64,000 bases of DNA from Siniperca chuatsi (lineage: Eukaryota; Chordata; Actinopteri; Centrarchiformes; Sinipercidae), in the NCBI RefSeq assembly GCF_020085105.1, contig NC_058046.1:18120175-18184174 (forward strand). The letters are read 5' to 3'. The notes under the pieces are model-generated. The model did no database searches, was not told where the DNA came from, and worked only from the letters and a program-made list of their open reading frames with translations. This document shows, in pieces, positions 39,944 through 52,893 of this stretch; the first letter of the stretch is position 1, and each line of letters begins with the position of its first letter. The position numbers and the translations under genes are program-made.

Positions 39944-40974
39944 GCTGAGAGGCGTATCGGGTTATATTATTAAAAAGAACAAAAACCTCTGTTCTAGTTA
40001 AAATAAAGTTTGTATTATTAATTGATTGTACTGTAGGTAAAGAGGTGGAAAATGTAAAGCTAAAGGGGGACTTATAATGCATACATGCACAAAGTGACTT
40101 ATTCCTGAGTGATCACAAAACCACTACTGTGCTCTGTCTGTTGTAAACATTGCTGCGTCTTTGCTGGGATGTCATAATCTGTTCCACTCCTGACTGACAG
40201 GCAGAGAGTTTGTATTTAACATTTGTAAGGTAAGCAGTCAGTCATTTCAGCTGCTCAGTCCAGGAACTTTCTGGTTCACAAACTATGATTGTAACACACA
40301 TTTCACTTGGCTGTACTTGTACATAAAGGTGGGTCAGTGTTAAATTCTGCCTCTGTGCAGTCTATTGAGGCCAGAGTTACAGTATAAAAGCTTCATGAAG
40401 TGGCAGACTTTGTATTTAGGTGCTGGTTGTCATGTTCAGTTAAATAAAGAATTTGTGTTCATCTTTGAATGTAGCTTGGACAACTGATCAATTCTTTGAT
40501 CAATTTTCAAATAAAACAAAAATCAAATATTTCTGAGTCAGAAAATGGTGAGATCAATCCATTCTTTTTTATTTCTGATTTGGCTAAAAATATGAATTTA
40601 TATACTAGTATTGTAATGCAGAAATGCAAATTAAGAAGCAGATGAATTTTTTTCCAATAAGCAGTTTCGTGAGTGCAGTTGTGTCATTTCACTGTTGACT
40701 CAGTCGTCCATCTTTTCATCGTTACTTTCAGTCTGTTTATGTGTCTCTATGCTGTAGTGTTTTGTGTGCTAAGACAATGTTATGAATGAGGAAGGAATAA
40801 TGCAGTAATTCTTAAGACTCAGGGTTGGCAAGAGGTGGACAGTAATTGCCAAAGTGGTGCCTCAAGTGATGGCTTCATTTGCCTTACCTCTGATCAAAAT
40901 ATCAGCCGTGAAATTTTATTTGAATGTATATAAAGTCTTTCCTGTGTCTTGTATTCTACCAAGGACTGTTTGTT

Positions 40975-40980
40975 AATAAA
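40975..40980 (+). terminator. Candidate distal poly(A) signal of acacb
   Basis: AATAAA about 1.03 kb past the stop. Earlier AATAAA copies at 40002-40007, 40443-40448 and 40510-40515 could give shorter 3' UTRs; the first is only about 60 nt after the stop. Confidence 0.45.
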
Positions 40981-41015
40981 TGTCATTGAGATATTTTTTG
41001 GCAAAAGAAACTTCT

Positions 41016-41021
41016 TTTATT
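41016..41021 (-). terminator. Candidate distal poly(A) signal of foxn4
   Basis: TTTATT on the plus strand, AATAAA on the minus strand, about 730 nt past the foxn4 stop; a nearer candidate is at 41501-41506. Confidence 0.4.
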
Positions 41022-41748
41022 TACCCATTTGATTTTTATCATGGTCAAGTTAATGAACATAATATACATGTGACTTTGAGACACGTTAATCACAGTGTGT
41101 AAAAGAATAATGTGTGAAATCTGGATTACTCAAAGTGTTGGCACACATCAGCATTTTGGAGTGAAGTGGGTAAATACAGTCGAAAGAAAGCTTTTCTGTG
41201 GCTATAGCAATTCGAAACATTCAAATATATACAGCAAAAGATTGATAAAGTCATCACCTTCTCCAGCTGCCTTTTATAAATATAAATAAAACATCACAGC
41301 AATAATGTCTAGCACAATACAACAGACAAGAGACGGGGAGCTACAGTAGGGTAGGGCTTTAAAACGTAGAGTGAACTGTCGAAAAACTGGCGGATGCTAA
41401 CTTACATCTCCACATAGTCTTTGTACTCATACAGGCTTTGAGTCTTTGCTTGGCAAAGCTAGATATTTTAATTCTTACATACTTTTCTTACAGCCACCTC
41501 TTTATTTATCAACAGTTTTAGTTCTTAATGAGCAGTTTTCTTGTGGACTGTATGTGAAATGATTTTAAAACATCCTTCTCCAAGTAGTTGCCAGCTGAAT
41601 GAAGGAAAACTCTGTGATTTGTACTTTTAGTAGCACACAAGAAACCAGAATTCAGACTTTGACCTCAGACTTCTTCAGTTGGCATCCACGGATATCCACA
41701 GACAGTTGAATAAATCAGGTCGACTCTGTTTGAGACAGTTCAGCTGCT

Positions 41749-44700
41749 TTATAGCAGTGCGATGGGCTTGTTGTTGGCTGGTGTGACCATATACTGGGAA
41801 GACAGGGGATCCTGGGAGGTGTAGGAGGTGTAGAGGCCCGTCACTTGCACATCTGACATTGGCAGGTTCGATCCAGTGGAGACAGGAGGGAGGTTGGCTG
41901 TTCCCAAGTCACAGTCTGATAGTCGGAGGGGTGAGTTACTGAAGGTACCCAAGGCATCCAGGTTAAAGCTGTCGTCCTTCATTTCCTCCCACAGATTACC
42001 TAAGCAGATAGATAGAGAGGTTGGTGTACTGATGCAACAGCACTTTAATTATCTAGCAAACAAAAAACTGACGCTTAAAAAATATATTTACCTTGAAGGG
42101 CAAAGTCCATGATGCTAGGGTCCAGTGCATCCACCTCTGTGTGTGTATCACCATGCACACTGTAGAAATCGTCTGGTGGCTTGCTTGATTGCTGGGTGAG
42201 TGGACTGTGGGAAAGGTCAGGGACCGTGTGGAGGGGAGGTGTCTGGGCTGGGGCAGGGGACAGGGGTCCCAGGCGGGCCTGAGCCTGGAGCTGGGCCTGA
42301 AGCTGGTGGTGCTGGTGCATAGGTAAACAGGGCAGGGACAGCGTGACTATTGGCTGAGGCTGCATCTGGGCTGGAACGGGCAGCGGGAGGCCAGTTGGAC
42401 AGCTGGGCAGCCGGGTCATGCCGGGCTCTAAAGCCTTACGTCTGCAGTTCTCCGGGCGGTCTGTGATCAGTTTGTCCAACTCATCTGCAGGGGAAAAGAC
42501 AGATTATTAGACTAATGGCATTGTCAGTTTTTGATGACTCATTGCCTGGTTGGTCAGTAAACCTTTTACATGTAACAAAATTCATTTCTGACCAGGGTTA
42601 GCCATGCTGCGGCGGATGGCTGGGAGGTCCTTGCGTTTCCACTTCTGCATCTCTTCCTCCATCTTGTCAATTTTGGCAGGGTTCAGTGCCCATAGACAGC
42701 CCTTACGGGATGAGCTGCTCGTCTTGTTCTCCACTTTTTCAAAGCATTTGTTCAAGGACAGGTTGTGTCTGACTGAGTTCTTCCACCCATCAGGTGCAGT
42801 CTGCAGGGAGAGAAGCAGTGTACAATCGGTCACATTCTTTATCTACATGCACCCTCTCGTTTAGTCCTTTTCTGTGATATGAAGGTATGAGTATCATACC
42901 TTGAAATAAGGAAAGTGTTCCTTCATAAAGCTATAGATCTCACTGACTGGGAGGCTGCCAGTTTTGCTGTTCTTCAGAGCCATGGCAATCAAACAGCTGA
43001 AAAAAAAAACACCAGAAAAAAGCTTTATTTGAATGTAATTTAAAGCAGAGAAGGTGAAATACACTAAAGAAAATTCACAAGTTTTGGTGGATAATATTAT
43101 AATTATTGTTATTAGCTAAATAAGTGAGGTCTGACCTGTAGGAATAGATTGGCTTGGGGAAAGACTTGGGCTGCAGCTCCTGTTCTTGTGGAGCCAGGCG
43201 AGGTTGTGTGAATAGACTTTGGTTGTTGAAAGAGACATTGCTATAAAGCCCACTGGTTGAACACTACGAGAACAACAAGAGAATAATGAGGAACCTTATC
43301 ATTTTCACAGTTTTTTTGTTTTTTACTAGCATTTAAGTAGCATTGACGACAGAGGTCCATGTAGGTAATCCACACAAGAAGCCAAAGAAAACCAACAAAT
43401 CAGCGACAACAAGAAATAAGAGTACAGTCCCAGAAATAAGCACAATCCCAATAATGGTGTTTTAATAATAATACAAATGAAATGGGCAACATATTAGACC
43501 ATTATCAGAGAGCTCAGGACTTTAGGTTTCCCTCTTTACTGGCCTACATCATTAAACCCTCTGAGCATTACACAGTCTGGATAAAAGAAAAAAGAAATAT
43601 AGTCAAAGGACTACCAATTCACTGTTGATCAAATCAGGCTCTTTTTTAGCTTAGGGTTTGGTACCTGTTGTCCAGTTTGGGTTAGAGAGTACACCTGCTG
43701 GGGTGCAGGCTGGTAGACTGAGGTAGGGCACTGGTACCCCGGAGAGGGCAGCCCATTCATGGAGAATGGAGACATCTGCGAAACAGATACAGGTATATTT
43801 GACAATTAACCCTATAAGCATCATAAAACATAACACGTACAGATTTCTTTTCTTGCATTGCTGTTAAAACTCACACTTCCACTGTGTGTGTTGATGATGC
43901 TGATTCCCAGAGGGCTGTGCTGCATGTTGCTCTGGAGGTGGAGCATGGAGCCTTGACCCGCTGCCATCGTCATGCTGCTCAGCTGAGCTGTGAGAGGGAA
44001 CAGTTATTAGATTAAAGGAAAGTTCACCGAAAAACTTACTTTAGATATTTTCTTGTGCTATTCACCCAGATAGTTATGGTGTGATTTCTGAGGTTTGGAG
44101 ATGTCAGCTGTAGCTGACAACTGTAGAATGGGGCTTAATAGTAGTTGCTTTGTGATGCTCAGAATAATATGGCTACTTATAACCATTTACAAATTTTCTT
44201 TCTTCTGCAAAGTAACAGAGAGTTGAAAGTGGTTCACAGTTAAACTGTTCAATATAAGGTCTGTGGATTGGTCTTGTAAGTAACTATTTCATTATGTTTG
44301 GAAACATAAGCTATTGGTGAGTTTTTGTGAAGTGAACTGTTTGCACTTTGATCTGTTCATCACAATATTAAGGCGAGCAGAAACTCATTGCTCAAACCTC
44401 AGCAAACCCCACCAAAACTATCCCAGTGGATGCTGAGGTTAACTGTCCCTATCTTGTATTTTCATTGGTCTTTGTCTTTCAGGATGGTCTTATAAAGCTG
44501 TGTTCATGTCTGCAGAGTCCAGAAATCCAGAAGAATCCAGCAGTCCTGATTCATCCAATCAGAGAGATGATGCTGTTTTTGAATGTTGCACTGTCCCCTC
44601 CCTGTCACCTCACCTGTCTGTTGCTCCAACAAGCTGCCCTGGGAGGGCCCATTACTGTGGCCTCGGCTATCAGCCATCTGCTGTAGTCGGGGCACATCCA

Positions 44701-47136
44701 CAGAGGTGAGCCATGACAGAGACTGCAGGTCCCCAGGGAGGTCCTCCTCCCTCAGCTGGGAGGGGTCCGTGGTCAGAAGCCTTCAAGAGAGAAAAAGGAG
44801 GAGGGGGGGCTTAACACGGCTGTCGGCTCAGACACACATAGACCACAAGAGGAATTTAAATCTAAACACTTGATAGTACATTTTGTCCTTCAAAGTCAAA
44901 ACCACTGTAATGATTCTGAATGTGAGGAAACAGAGATGAAAGCTGCTCAGTGAAGCCGTGTATTAGCCATGCCATCCAGGATTTACCATAAGAAGATTAA
45001 CTACAAGTGTTATTAAGCAGTGACAGTTTTAATCAACAATGAGAGAAGTTAAACAAGCTTTCCATTCAGAGTAAATCAGCTGTTGAGATGTTGTTGTTTT
45101 TTTCTAGGCGTGATCTTTGTTTTACTTATGGTTTATACGTGTCTGCTTATTTGCTGACGATGAATACAAATTTCAAAAAATAAAATAAATACAAAATAGA
45201 TATTTAAGAATAAAAAAAATAGAAAATTTCACCTTAAGAATATTTTTCAACCCATACTTTTGTAAATGTTGTGCTGTAAACTGGATTAAATAGGCTTTCT
45301 GTTTAACCAGTGCACTGCCAGTACCAATCAGCTTTCTGTCATTACGTCTTTTATGTGGTGAGCCTCGAAGAGAAAGGAAGAAAAGAGAGGAATCCTCTTG
45401 AATCCTCTCCAGTCTTCTCTGCACACTTACTGTGCAAGGGTTTAGTAATTGGGGTCGCTATGACAACACATACTATTCAGTTACTTTGTGTGTCTGTGGA
45501 CAGTGTAGGAGTATAACCCCCCCTCATACACACACACACACACACACACCAAATCTAATAAAAAAATCAACCCTGTGTCAGGTGACCATGGTCTCGCCTT
45601 AACCATTGGCTGAATCATAAGTAAACAACGCATGAGATCGTTTGAAACATGGGACAGCAGCACATGTTGCCTGCAACAGTTGGCCTTGTCTATTGAAAAA
45701 TGATCACCTATTGTGTCCCAAACGACAAATCTGCCCAGTGGCACGTGGCTCTATTGTCTTCCCCAGACCCTTCGTTGATTGTCTCTGTCGTTTCTTTTCT
45801 TTACCCTGGCCCTTGCATTAATCTGTTGGAATGACAGCCCTCACATAAGAGGGACAAATAGGATGCCATCTGCTTCCCTGTCCCTTTCCAGCCTCTATCC
45901 TCACTGCTGCAACCCCCCACCATCACCCCCTGTCTTCCCTAAATGGGGAAATCATCGGAGCCTCGGGCCAGAGGGGGTGCAAACGTAGTTTGAGGTCAGG
46001 GCTCTGTGTCTGCCGTCTGAATAAGTGACATCAGTGCAGCCAGAAATCAGCAGCACACGTCCTCAAACACCTTGCATGCGCCAATAAATGATTGTGAGGG
46101 ATCATCCTTTTGAAGCAGGTGGCATTGTGAAGTTTAACACCCTGCAAAGTATCACAATTTCTCAGCTGGAGCTTTGAAGTTTAGTGTACCTTTGTGAGAC
46201 TAACAATGTTAAACAAAAGTACTACAAAGGTACAACTGTAGAGACTTTTTTCCTTTTTGTTTTGAATAAAAAAAGCACAGAAGTAGGTGCGTATGCACTC
46301 AAAGTGATTAAAAACTATGTGCAATATTTGCTATAGCCAGTCTTTTACACTTTTGATTCACAAATCTACTCAAGGTTGCAATTATCCATTATAAATGCCC
46401 AATACAGACTGATAGAAACTATAGAATAGATGAGACACTGGGGGGTATCCCCCACCTCCCCTCCCTACCAGCAGCATAGAAATTGTTCACTGATGCAAAA
46501 CATGTTGAGCTGGTGTCTCCATGTATCATCCGAGCCTTCCCAGAGGTTTAACAACACTAAATATTGCACCTCCTCCTCCCTCCCTTCCTCCCTCCTTTTC
46601 TAATTGGGAGCCACTTGTGCATACTGGTGACCTAGAGCGCCCCGTCTCCCCCTGAGTCGGCAGGCCAAGAGGCTCAGGCTCTCCGTGTGCCGACAGCGGG
46701 AGTGTAAACAGAGCTGATGGTTTCTGACAGATCCATTCAGACTGAAAATCATTTATTCTTCAGGATTTTTTTCTCTCTCTCCTTTTCCATGAAACCCCCC
46801 ATGCACAAAAAGAGCTGTCCATCCACCTTTAGATAAAACATAGTGGGGTTAGACAATTTGTTCCATGACCATCTGGGAAACACCTTAAAGGGTTTGATTA
46901 ATAAAAAATACGCCTTTTATCTATTGAGGCATCTCAGATTTGATCCTGAGTATTTCTGACAATATGCAACACAAAATAACACCTTGTTTAATACTAGAAG
47001 ATTCTGTAACTGTTTGTCCTAATATAGCTGAACGTGGTTTAAATCAGAAGTCTTACCTGTAGTCCTGTGGAGACGGATGATGCCCAGCATTCTCAATTAT
47101 TCCTGACATCCTGGATGTAATTCCACCTTCTATCAT
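41749..47136 (-). CDS. foxn4: Forkhead box protein N4, complete
   Basis: A nuclear winged-helix transcription factor; in vertebrates FOXN4 commits retinal progenitors to amacrine and horizontal fates and spinal progenitors to V2b interneurons. Nine coding exons: 47057-47136, 44614-44780, 43875-43987, 43665-43775, 43136-43263, 42900-42996, 42593-42800, 42092-42484, 41749-41999; total 1548 nt, 515 codons plus stop (human about 517). The start [18 protein letters not shown] aligns with mammalian MIES...MSGIIRNSG. The forkhead domain spans about residues 190-290: [19 protein letters not shown], then [19 protein letters not shown] with recognition-helix H244, ending KWKRKD. The C terminus has the acidic activation segment [20 protein letters not shown] and ends NKPIALL. 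All junctions keep frame; the 5' UTR exon was not found. Confidence 0.96.
44008..44345. repeat. Probable degenerate fish interspersed repeat in foxn4 intron
   Basis: The stretch from AAGGAAAGTTCACCG through TTGTGCTATTCACCCAGATA and ATGGTGTGATTTCTGAGG resembles a repeat common in percomorph genomes. The ends are eroded and no target duplication is visible. Confidence 0.5.
44781..47056 (-). other. foxn4 intron 1
   Basis: A 2.3-kb intron with a (CA)n tract at 45528-45549. A G+C-rich patch at about 46620-46770 (GAGCGCCCCGTCTCCCCC, then GTGTAAACAGAGC with a forkhead-type core TGTAAACA) stands out from A/T-rich surroundings and could be regulatory; this is inference only. Confidence 0.5.
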
Positions 47137-47157
47137 TTCCTGGGATATGTGGTACCA

Positions 47158-49700
47158 CTGCAATGAAATAAATGAAATGAACACACTTTAGGTTATGCCC
47201 CCTGTGAGTCTTCAAACTGAAATAAACAAGCCATGTAAAAGAAATTATTACAATATTAATAATATTGCTTCAAATAGTGTCTTCTTTAGTAAACATGGTG
47301 GAACAGCATGTGCTATTTCTGAAAATATAAAATTGCTCCATAAAAAGCAAACATTTTAAACTCAAATTTAAGGTTAAATGAAAACAAAAGTATAAACAAA
47401 TTAAAATGAAAATAAAATGAATTAATAGTAGTGAATACATTTTCTGTGTGGCATCAGTATGCCTTTGTTGTAGCTGAAGCCCATTTTACTGTTTGAATGC
47501 TTATAGTTCCCCATAACTCTCACTAATTGAATTTCATAAGAAATACATAAAACAAATAGAATAATGTAGCTTGTATTCAATAAGCATTCCGTTCAAATGT
47601 TCAACAGTTTGGTCACATTAACTCAGCCAATGTTTAAATGGCTTATCATTTAGCATGTCTACAGAGAAATTATGTTTAAAGTTTAAAAATCAATACATTT
47701 TCAATATTCTCAGAAAAGAACAACATTCTGATAAAGACTGTGATGCTGAAAGAGAGAAATCATTAAAAAATCACCTGTTTTGGATGATATTTGAAGAATG
47801 TGTGAGCCGGTTGCGAGCCCCTGTACTGTATTTCACTGTGTTGCACTTGATTCTCCAAAAACCGTTTTTAAATTTCCCTCTCTGGAGCCATCCAGCGCTC
47901 TGACATGCGCAGAGGAGACTTCAACAGAGCTCCCAGTCGCCCGGGGGGCTGGAGGATCCCATGAGTTTGACAGCTGCTGTTAATGCAGTGCCTGTTAACA
48001 GTCCCGACAACATCCACACTTCCCACAACAAGTGCAGAAGTAGCGATGTGGAGATTTTATTTTTCTCTCAGTTTTTTTCGGGGGACTTGGTGTCACAGTG
48101 CGCTCTTGGTGCGCTCCTCCACTGGATCCAGCAGCAGCCAAACACAAGTTTGTTGCATTAAACGTCAGGCCATACTCCACCCAGACATTATAGTCCTCTT
48201 ATTGGTTGATTATTAGAGATAAGATGATATATTTAAAGAAGTTCCCTGTCTGTCATGTGCACTTGTTCCTCCAGTGGCACACACTTGCGTCCTGTGCGTC
48301 TTAATAAAACACAAAATACATTATTAGTTCAGGCCTAAATCCTGTTGAGGCTATTTAAGGCAAAAAAAAGTTGAGTATTTTAAAATAGTTAAACCGGACT
48401 AAGCGCAATAAAAGCAAGAGAAAAAAACACCTGAGCTAAACAGAAAAAAGAAAGAAGAAGAAACCTTAAATATCCATTTTGCTCCACTATATCCTCCTGT
48501 CATGTTATTCCCAGTAAGTTCCCTCGATCAGGTCTAAGACGGTGTGAGTCGCTACTTGTGGTGGCATCTGTGTATGTGAGTGTGAACTTTTTTTTTTTAG
48601 GGAAGTGCTTGCAGATAATTTGCTTCCCGCCGCTGTGGCCGCGTCCTGCTCCTCTCATCAGTGGGAAAAAGAGCCGGGGAGGCGCGTAAGGAGGGCAGGG
48701 GGCCGGGTGGGCTGCAGCGGGAGGCGGCAAAGCCTCACACTCCTTAGAGAGGTCTACTTCAGTAAAAACTCTGTGGTTGGTAACGCATTACAGTACATTC
48801 ACCAATCCAGAAAATAAGAAATCACTGTGTCACCACCTCCTCACTCAAGCTGAATTGTTAAAAAAAACACTTCCAACTGCCGATTTTCATTATAAATAAT
48901 GCATTTCACTGAGTTGTATGCACAATGGCAAATAACTCATTTTGCACACAAGAACAAAATCAGTATTCCTTCGCCTATATCGAGGAAATGGGTGACAGTT
49001 TTGATGTGATTAGTCTAATTGACTTTTCTCATGTTTGAAAGTCTAAGAGGATGCATTCATGCTTAAAATCGCACGAATATAACGAGTAAGGTGGAAACGC
49101 AGCTCTCAGCGTTTGTATTTGTTTGTTTAATTACTTTTCCCACAATTTCTAGATGGTCTTCCAAATGCTACATCTCACTTCAAACTGTTTTACAATTCGA
49201 TAGGACATCAAGAATGACACAAATCTTCTTGCAGTGGATGCTATGAGTGGACACTTCTGTGCTGAATGAGACAACACAAGCAGGTATGGTCTTTTCATAG
49301 CAGACTTAAATGTGAAACCTGTTCGAGGTTCAAATGTGCGGCCGGAAATTAAAGGGGAATTCCTTGGAGTCTGTAGGAAGATTGCAGTGACAGCAGTATC
49401 AGCCCCATGGGACCCTACAGATGGTAAATCCGCCTGTCACAATAGGCACAGTCAATGATTACATGCATGAACGTAACGGACAAAAACAAGACCATCCTCA
49501 GAGAGCAGATCCTGAAGGTCCTAAAGTCCGCGGGGTTATGATCTGGAAACGGGGGAGACACTGTGGTGCAGGGGGTGCTCACACTGTGTGAGATCCTGCA
49601 GGTCAAGAGTTGGTGGTGGTGGTGGTGGTGGTGATGATGATATAATTCGAATATCAGGATGACCACTGCAATGCCACAGGTTCAGCCAAAGTGTCCTTGA
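47158..49700. other. foxn4 5' flank
   Basis: The acceptor just before foxn4 exon 1 (ATTTCATTGCAG on the minus strand) implies an untranslated upstream exon. A G+C-rich block at about 48620-48730 is a promoter candidate for the minus strand, but no donor could be tied to it. A (GGT)n tract lies at 49612-49633. No coding exon is supported. Confidence 0.5.
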
Positions 49701-49739
49701 ATAGTTTATTCATAAATTCATCTGGATAAGTGCCTCATG

Positions 49740-50220
49740 CAGGGGTTGGACAAAAAAACAGAAACATCTTACTAGAGCTAAATGAAGACTTTGGAATGGC
49801 CTAGTCAAAGTCCTGACCTGAATCCTATTGAGATGCTGTGGCAGTTCATGCTCGAAAACCCTCCAATGTGGCTGAATTACAACAATTCTGCAAAGATGAG
49901 TGGGCCAAAATTCCTCCACAGCACTGTAAAAGACTCATTGCAAGTTATCGCAAATGCTTGATTGCAGTTGTTGCTGCTAAGGGTGGCCCAACCAGTTATT
50001 AGGTTTATGGGGCAATCACTTTTTCACAGAGGGTCATGTAGGTTTGGATTTTGTTTTCCCTTAATAATAACAACCTTCATTTAAAAACTGCATTTTGGGT
50101 TTACTTGTGTTATCTTTGACTAATATTTAAATCTGTTTGATGATCTGAAACATTTAAGTGTGACAAACATGCAAAAAAATAAGAAATCAGGATGGGGGCG
50201 AACACTTTTGCACACCACTG
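49740..50220 (+). mobile_element. Tc1/mariner-like fragment with mismatched ends
   Basis: From 49780 to the right end the sequence follows the family at 1950-2649: transposase C-terminal remnants (AATCCTATTGAGATGCTGTG; AAATTCCTCCACAGC), then the inverted repeat ending CACACCACTG plus TA. The left side instead begins CAGGGGTTGGACAAAAAAAC, which resembles the terminus of a different Tc1-like family. The matching left inverted repeat is absent. It has no intact frame. Confidence 0.75.
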
Positions 50221-50945
50221 TATATACATATATATATTAACAATTTCAGTAATTTAATATGCAGTAGTTAAAATATCCAACTTAACAGGACTCTGCTGTG
50301 TAGCTGTCTTTGTAATTGTGATTTACACATTGCATCTTGAATTGCTGGCACTTCAGTCATAAAGTTCAGTCAAAATGATGGAATGTATGGAAAATACAAG
50401 GAAACTGCACCGGCTATGAAGAACAAGTGGATCCTCATCCACATTAACTGCAAGACCTTGAACTGATATCTACTCCCCAACATCACAAAGTGCAGCCTTA
50501 GTAGTAGTGGTAATTCTAAAATACTACTATCTGGATATATTATATATAATAACTTGATAATATTATCATCAGGCTGACATTTACTGCAAGCGTGGACAGC
50601 TGTTAGCAGACAACACATTGCAGAAGTGTATCATGTTGCTTTTTTAGGCCTTAAATGAGAAAAAAAAAAGCTCCAGAGGTGTTAGTGGTCATTTCGGTGG
50701 CTGCAGTTTCAGATGTTGGCAAGCAAATTTCTACTGTACCTGTATCAACTGCTTCTCTTTGCTAGTGAAGTTTTCCCCTTGCTACATTACATAATTTGTT
50801 ATGCAATGGAAAAGCAACATTATGAGCTTCTGGAAACTGATATCTATTCTAATAGTTTTATTGCATGGTGCTTGTATTGTTCTGTCCCTGTGTACCTGTG
50901 CATGCCTTTAGTAAATATCAGCATAATGGTCATATTATGTGGATA

Positions 50946-51015
50946 GGAGGAGCTGGGGATCGAACAGCCAACCCTGTGATTAGAGGAGCTGCTCTACCTC
51001 CTGAGACACAGCTGC

Positions 51016-51016
<1 letters not shown>
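50946..51016 (-). repeat. tRNA-like sequence, probable SINE head or tRNA relic
   Basis: The minus strand reads CAGCTGTGTCTCAGGAGGTA then GAGCAG, like an A box and D arm, and 40 bases later TGTTCGATCCCC, like a B box and T arm. No clean acceptor stem or functional anticodon arm could be drawn. It directly abuts an (AT)n tract at 51019-51048. Confidence 0.5.

Positions 51017-51018
<2 letters not shown>

Positions 51019-51048
<30 letters not shown>
51019..51048. repeat. (AT)n microsatellite
   Basis: Fifteen AT units next to the tRNA-like sequence. Confidence 0.95.
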
Positions 51049-51050
<2 letters not shown>

Positions 51051-51634
51051 TCAATATGGTCAAATACTTGTTTATGGCCAGGTAGTGACATGTTTAGGAC
51101 TATCAAGTTAATGGCAGACCTGGCTGTGTGCGATGCATTCAGGGGAGAGCACAAGGACTCCCTGCAGTTCAGGAACACAGAGGGACGGCTCTCCTCTCTC
51201 ATGCCTGTTCAGGAGTAATGGGGAAACAATGGGATCACTGCCTGAGGGTTGGCCTGTGTTTGTAGCCTGTGTTTTTGTCTTGCACCAAGTGTTTACTCAA
51301 AACACATCAGCCCCTCTGAGAACGAGGTCAGCTCACCCCTCTAATCTCCTCTGCAGGCATAGACACAGTGTCCCCCAGAACAACATGTTACCCAGAGTGA
51401 CCCTCTGGTCACACAGAGGAAGCTGCTGTCAGCCATGATTAGCCAAGGCGCTGCAATGGTGTCCTGCCAAAGACTTAGTTTTCTCACTGAAGCTGCAGCC
51501 TGGATGGAGCAGAGTGTCCAACTGTCAGGCCTCAGGTTGCCCTGTCAGAGGTCAGTCAGTCAGAGATGGCTTTCAACAGGTTTCATTGGAGTTACACCTT
51601 CACAGAGGGAGGATGTCAGCATTAAGGTGTTCAT

Positions 51635-52140
51635 TTAAAGGTGGGGTATGCGATTCTAAAGCAATACACATCTTTTTGTCAAATTCAGCGAATATCTCCT
51701 CACGGTCCACCAGCTTTCCGTTCTGTGTGCGCTGAAAAAATCTCCGGTGTTTGTACACAGCCCTGTCTCTGTAAATGGGAGATAAACAAGGTGGCTCGGA
51801 CCGAGCCACACAACACTATTCCAGCCATGATTTGTGTGTCAGGTCACGTTAAATTACTTGCCAACGGACATTCAGCTTACTTTCTAGTTTGCCAAGATAT
51901 GCTGTTGGTGTGATGTTAGCTATAGTAGCAGGAGAGTTGTGAGTATCGCTGTCTGGAGCTGGTTTGCTGGCTCTGGGAAACCATCTTGTCCTCTCTGGAT
52001 GTTAGCGTCGCAGCAGCAACTGTTGCTAACCCACAACCTAGCTAATGTTAGTTATATTACTTGCTGTGTTGTTGTTCGCTCTATATCATGGTATTTGTCA
52101 TGGCAGTGGATTTCTCCAGAATCGCATACCCCATCTTTAA
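51635..52140. mobile_element. TTAA-flanked MITE (piggyBac- or Kolobok-like)
   Basis: The left end is TTAAAGGTGGGGTATGCGAT and the right end ATCGCATACCCCATCTTTAA, inverse copies with one mismatch, extended by TTCT/AGAA. TTAA is present at both outer edges (51635-51638 and 52137-52140), the target of piggyBac and Kolobok transposons. The 506-bp element has only short frames. Confidence 0.85.
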
Positions 52141-52893
52141 TGTTACATCGTATACTCATTTATGCATACCCTTCACATCTTTATAGTGAATAGGGAATTT
52201 TAATTTTTCTATACAATATTATAATAGTGTGCTAACAGAAGTTTGAAACTGAACAGTTAAACCCTTTACGTGCAGTGCAACACTGTTGTAGTTATATTGT
52301 AAACTTGTGTGTTGCATAATGACTTCCAGGCAGTTGTATTAAAGGGTCACTTCACCCAAATCATGCACACAAAAACAACAAACAAAAAACAAGCAACATA
52401 TAATCTCTAGAAGTATTTGTTAAGATTTTTGTCATTAAGTGCAATGCAGTTTACACTCATGGCATCGCATTGCTACTCAGGACACTCAACTTACTGCAAA
52501 ATTAGATTTGACAAAGTCAGCAGCAAATTAAAAAAACCTCAGTTCTAATTCAAAGACCTCACTGTTAACAGTTTTCACATATAGGCATAATTTTTTTTGA
52601 AATAGGTCTTTTTCACAGCAGACATGTTTGTCCCAGTAGGAAAAGCACAGGTGTTACTAATAAAGTAAGCCATGACAATGTGACAGTGAGCCAGCATACA
52701 CAATACCAGGACCCTGAAACTGAAGCAGCTAAATGGTATTCAGACATCATCAATTTCATGATCATCAACCTTTTCTACTGTGACAAAATGTCTTCTGTGA
52801 AAAAGGCATCTAGTTCTCATTGGGGTTTTATTATTGTGGTGGCAAAGGTCTCGGTAGAGGAGATTTCAAAACCAAAATCCAAATAAATACATT

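Larger units (their letters stand above)
39944..41748. other. Convergent 3' UTR interval of acacb and foxn4
   Basis: A 1.8-kb A/T-rich stretch between two stop codons in tail-to-tail genes. Plus-strand AATAAA copies cluster in the left half and minus-strand ones at 41016-41021 and 41501-41506 in the right. No exon or repeat family is recognised in it. Confidence 0.65.

Noticed and set aside
49612..49633. (GGT)n as a coding glycine tract
   Set aside because: It is a simple trinucleotide repeat in non-coding DNA without flanking exon signals.
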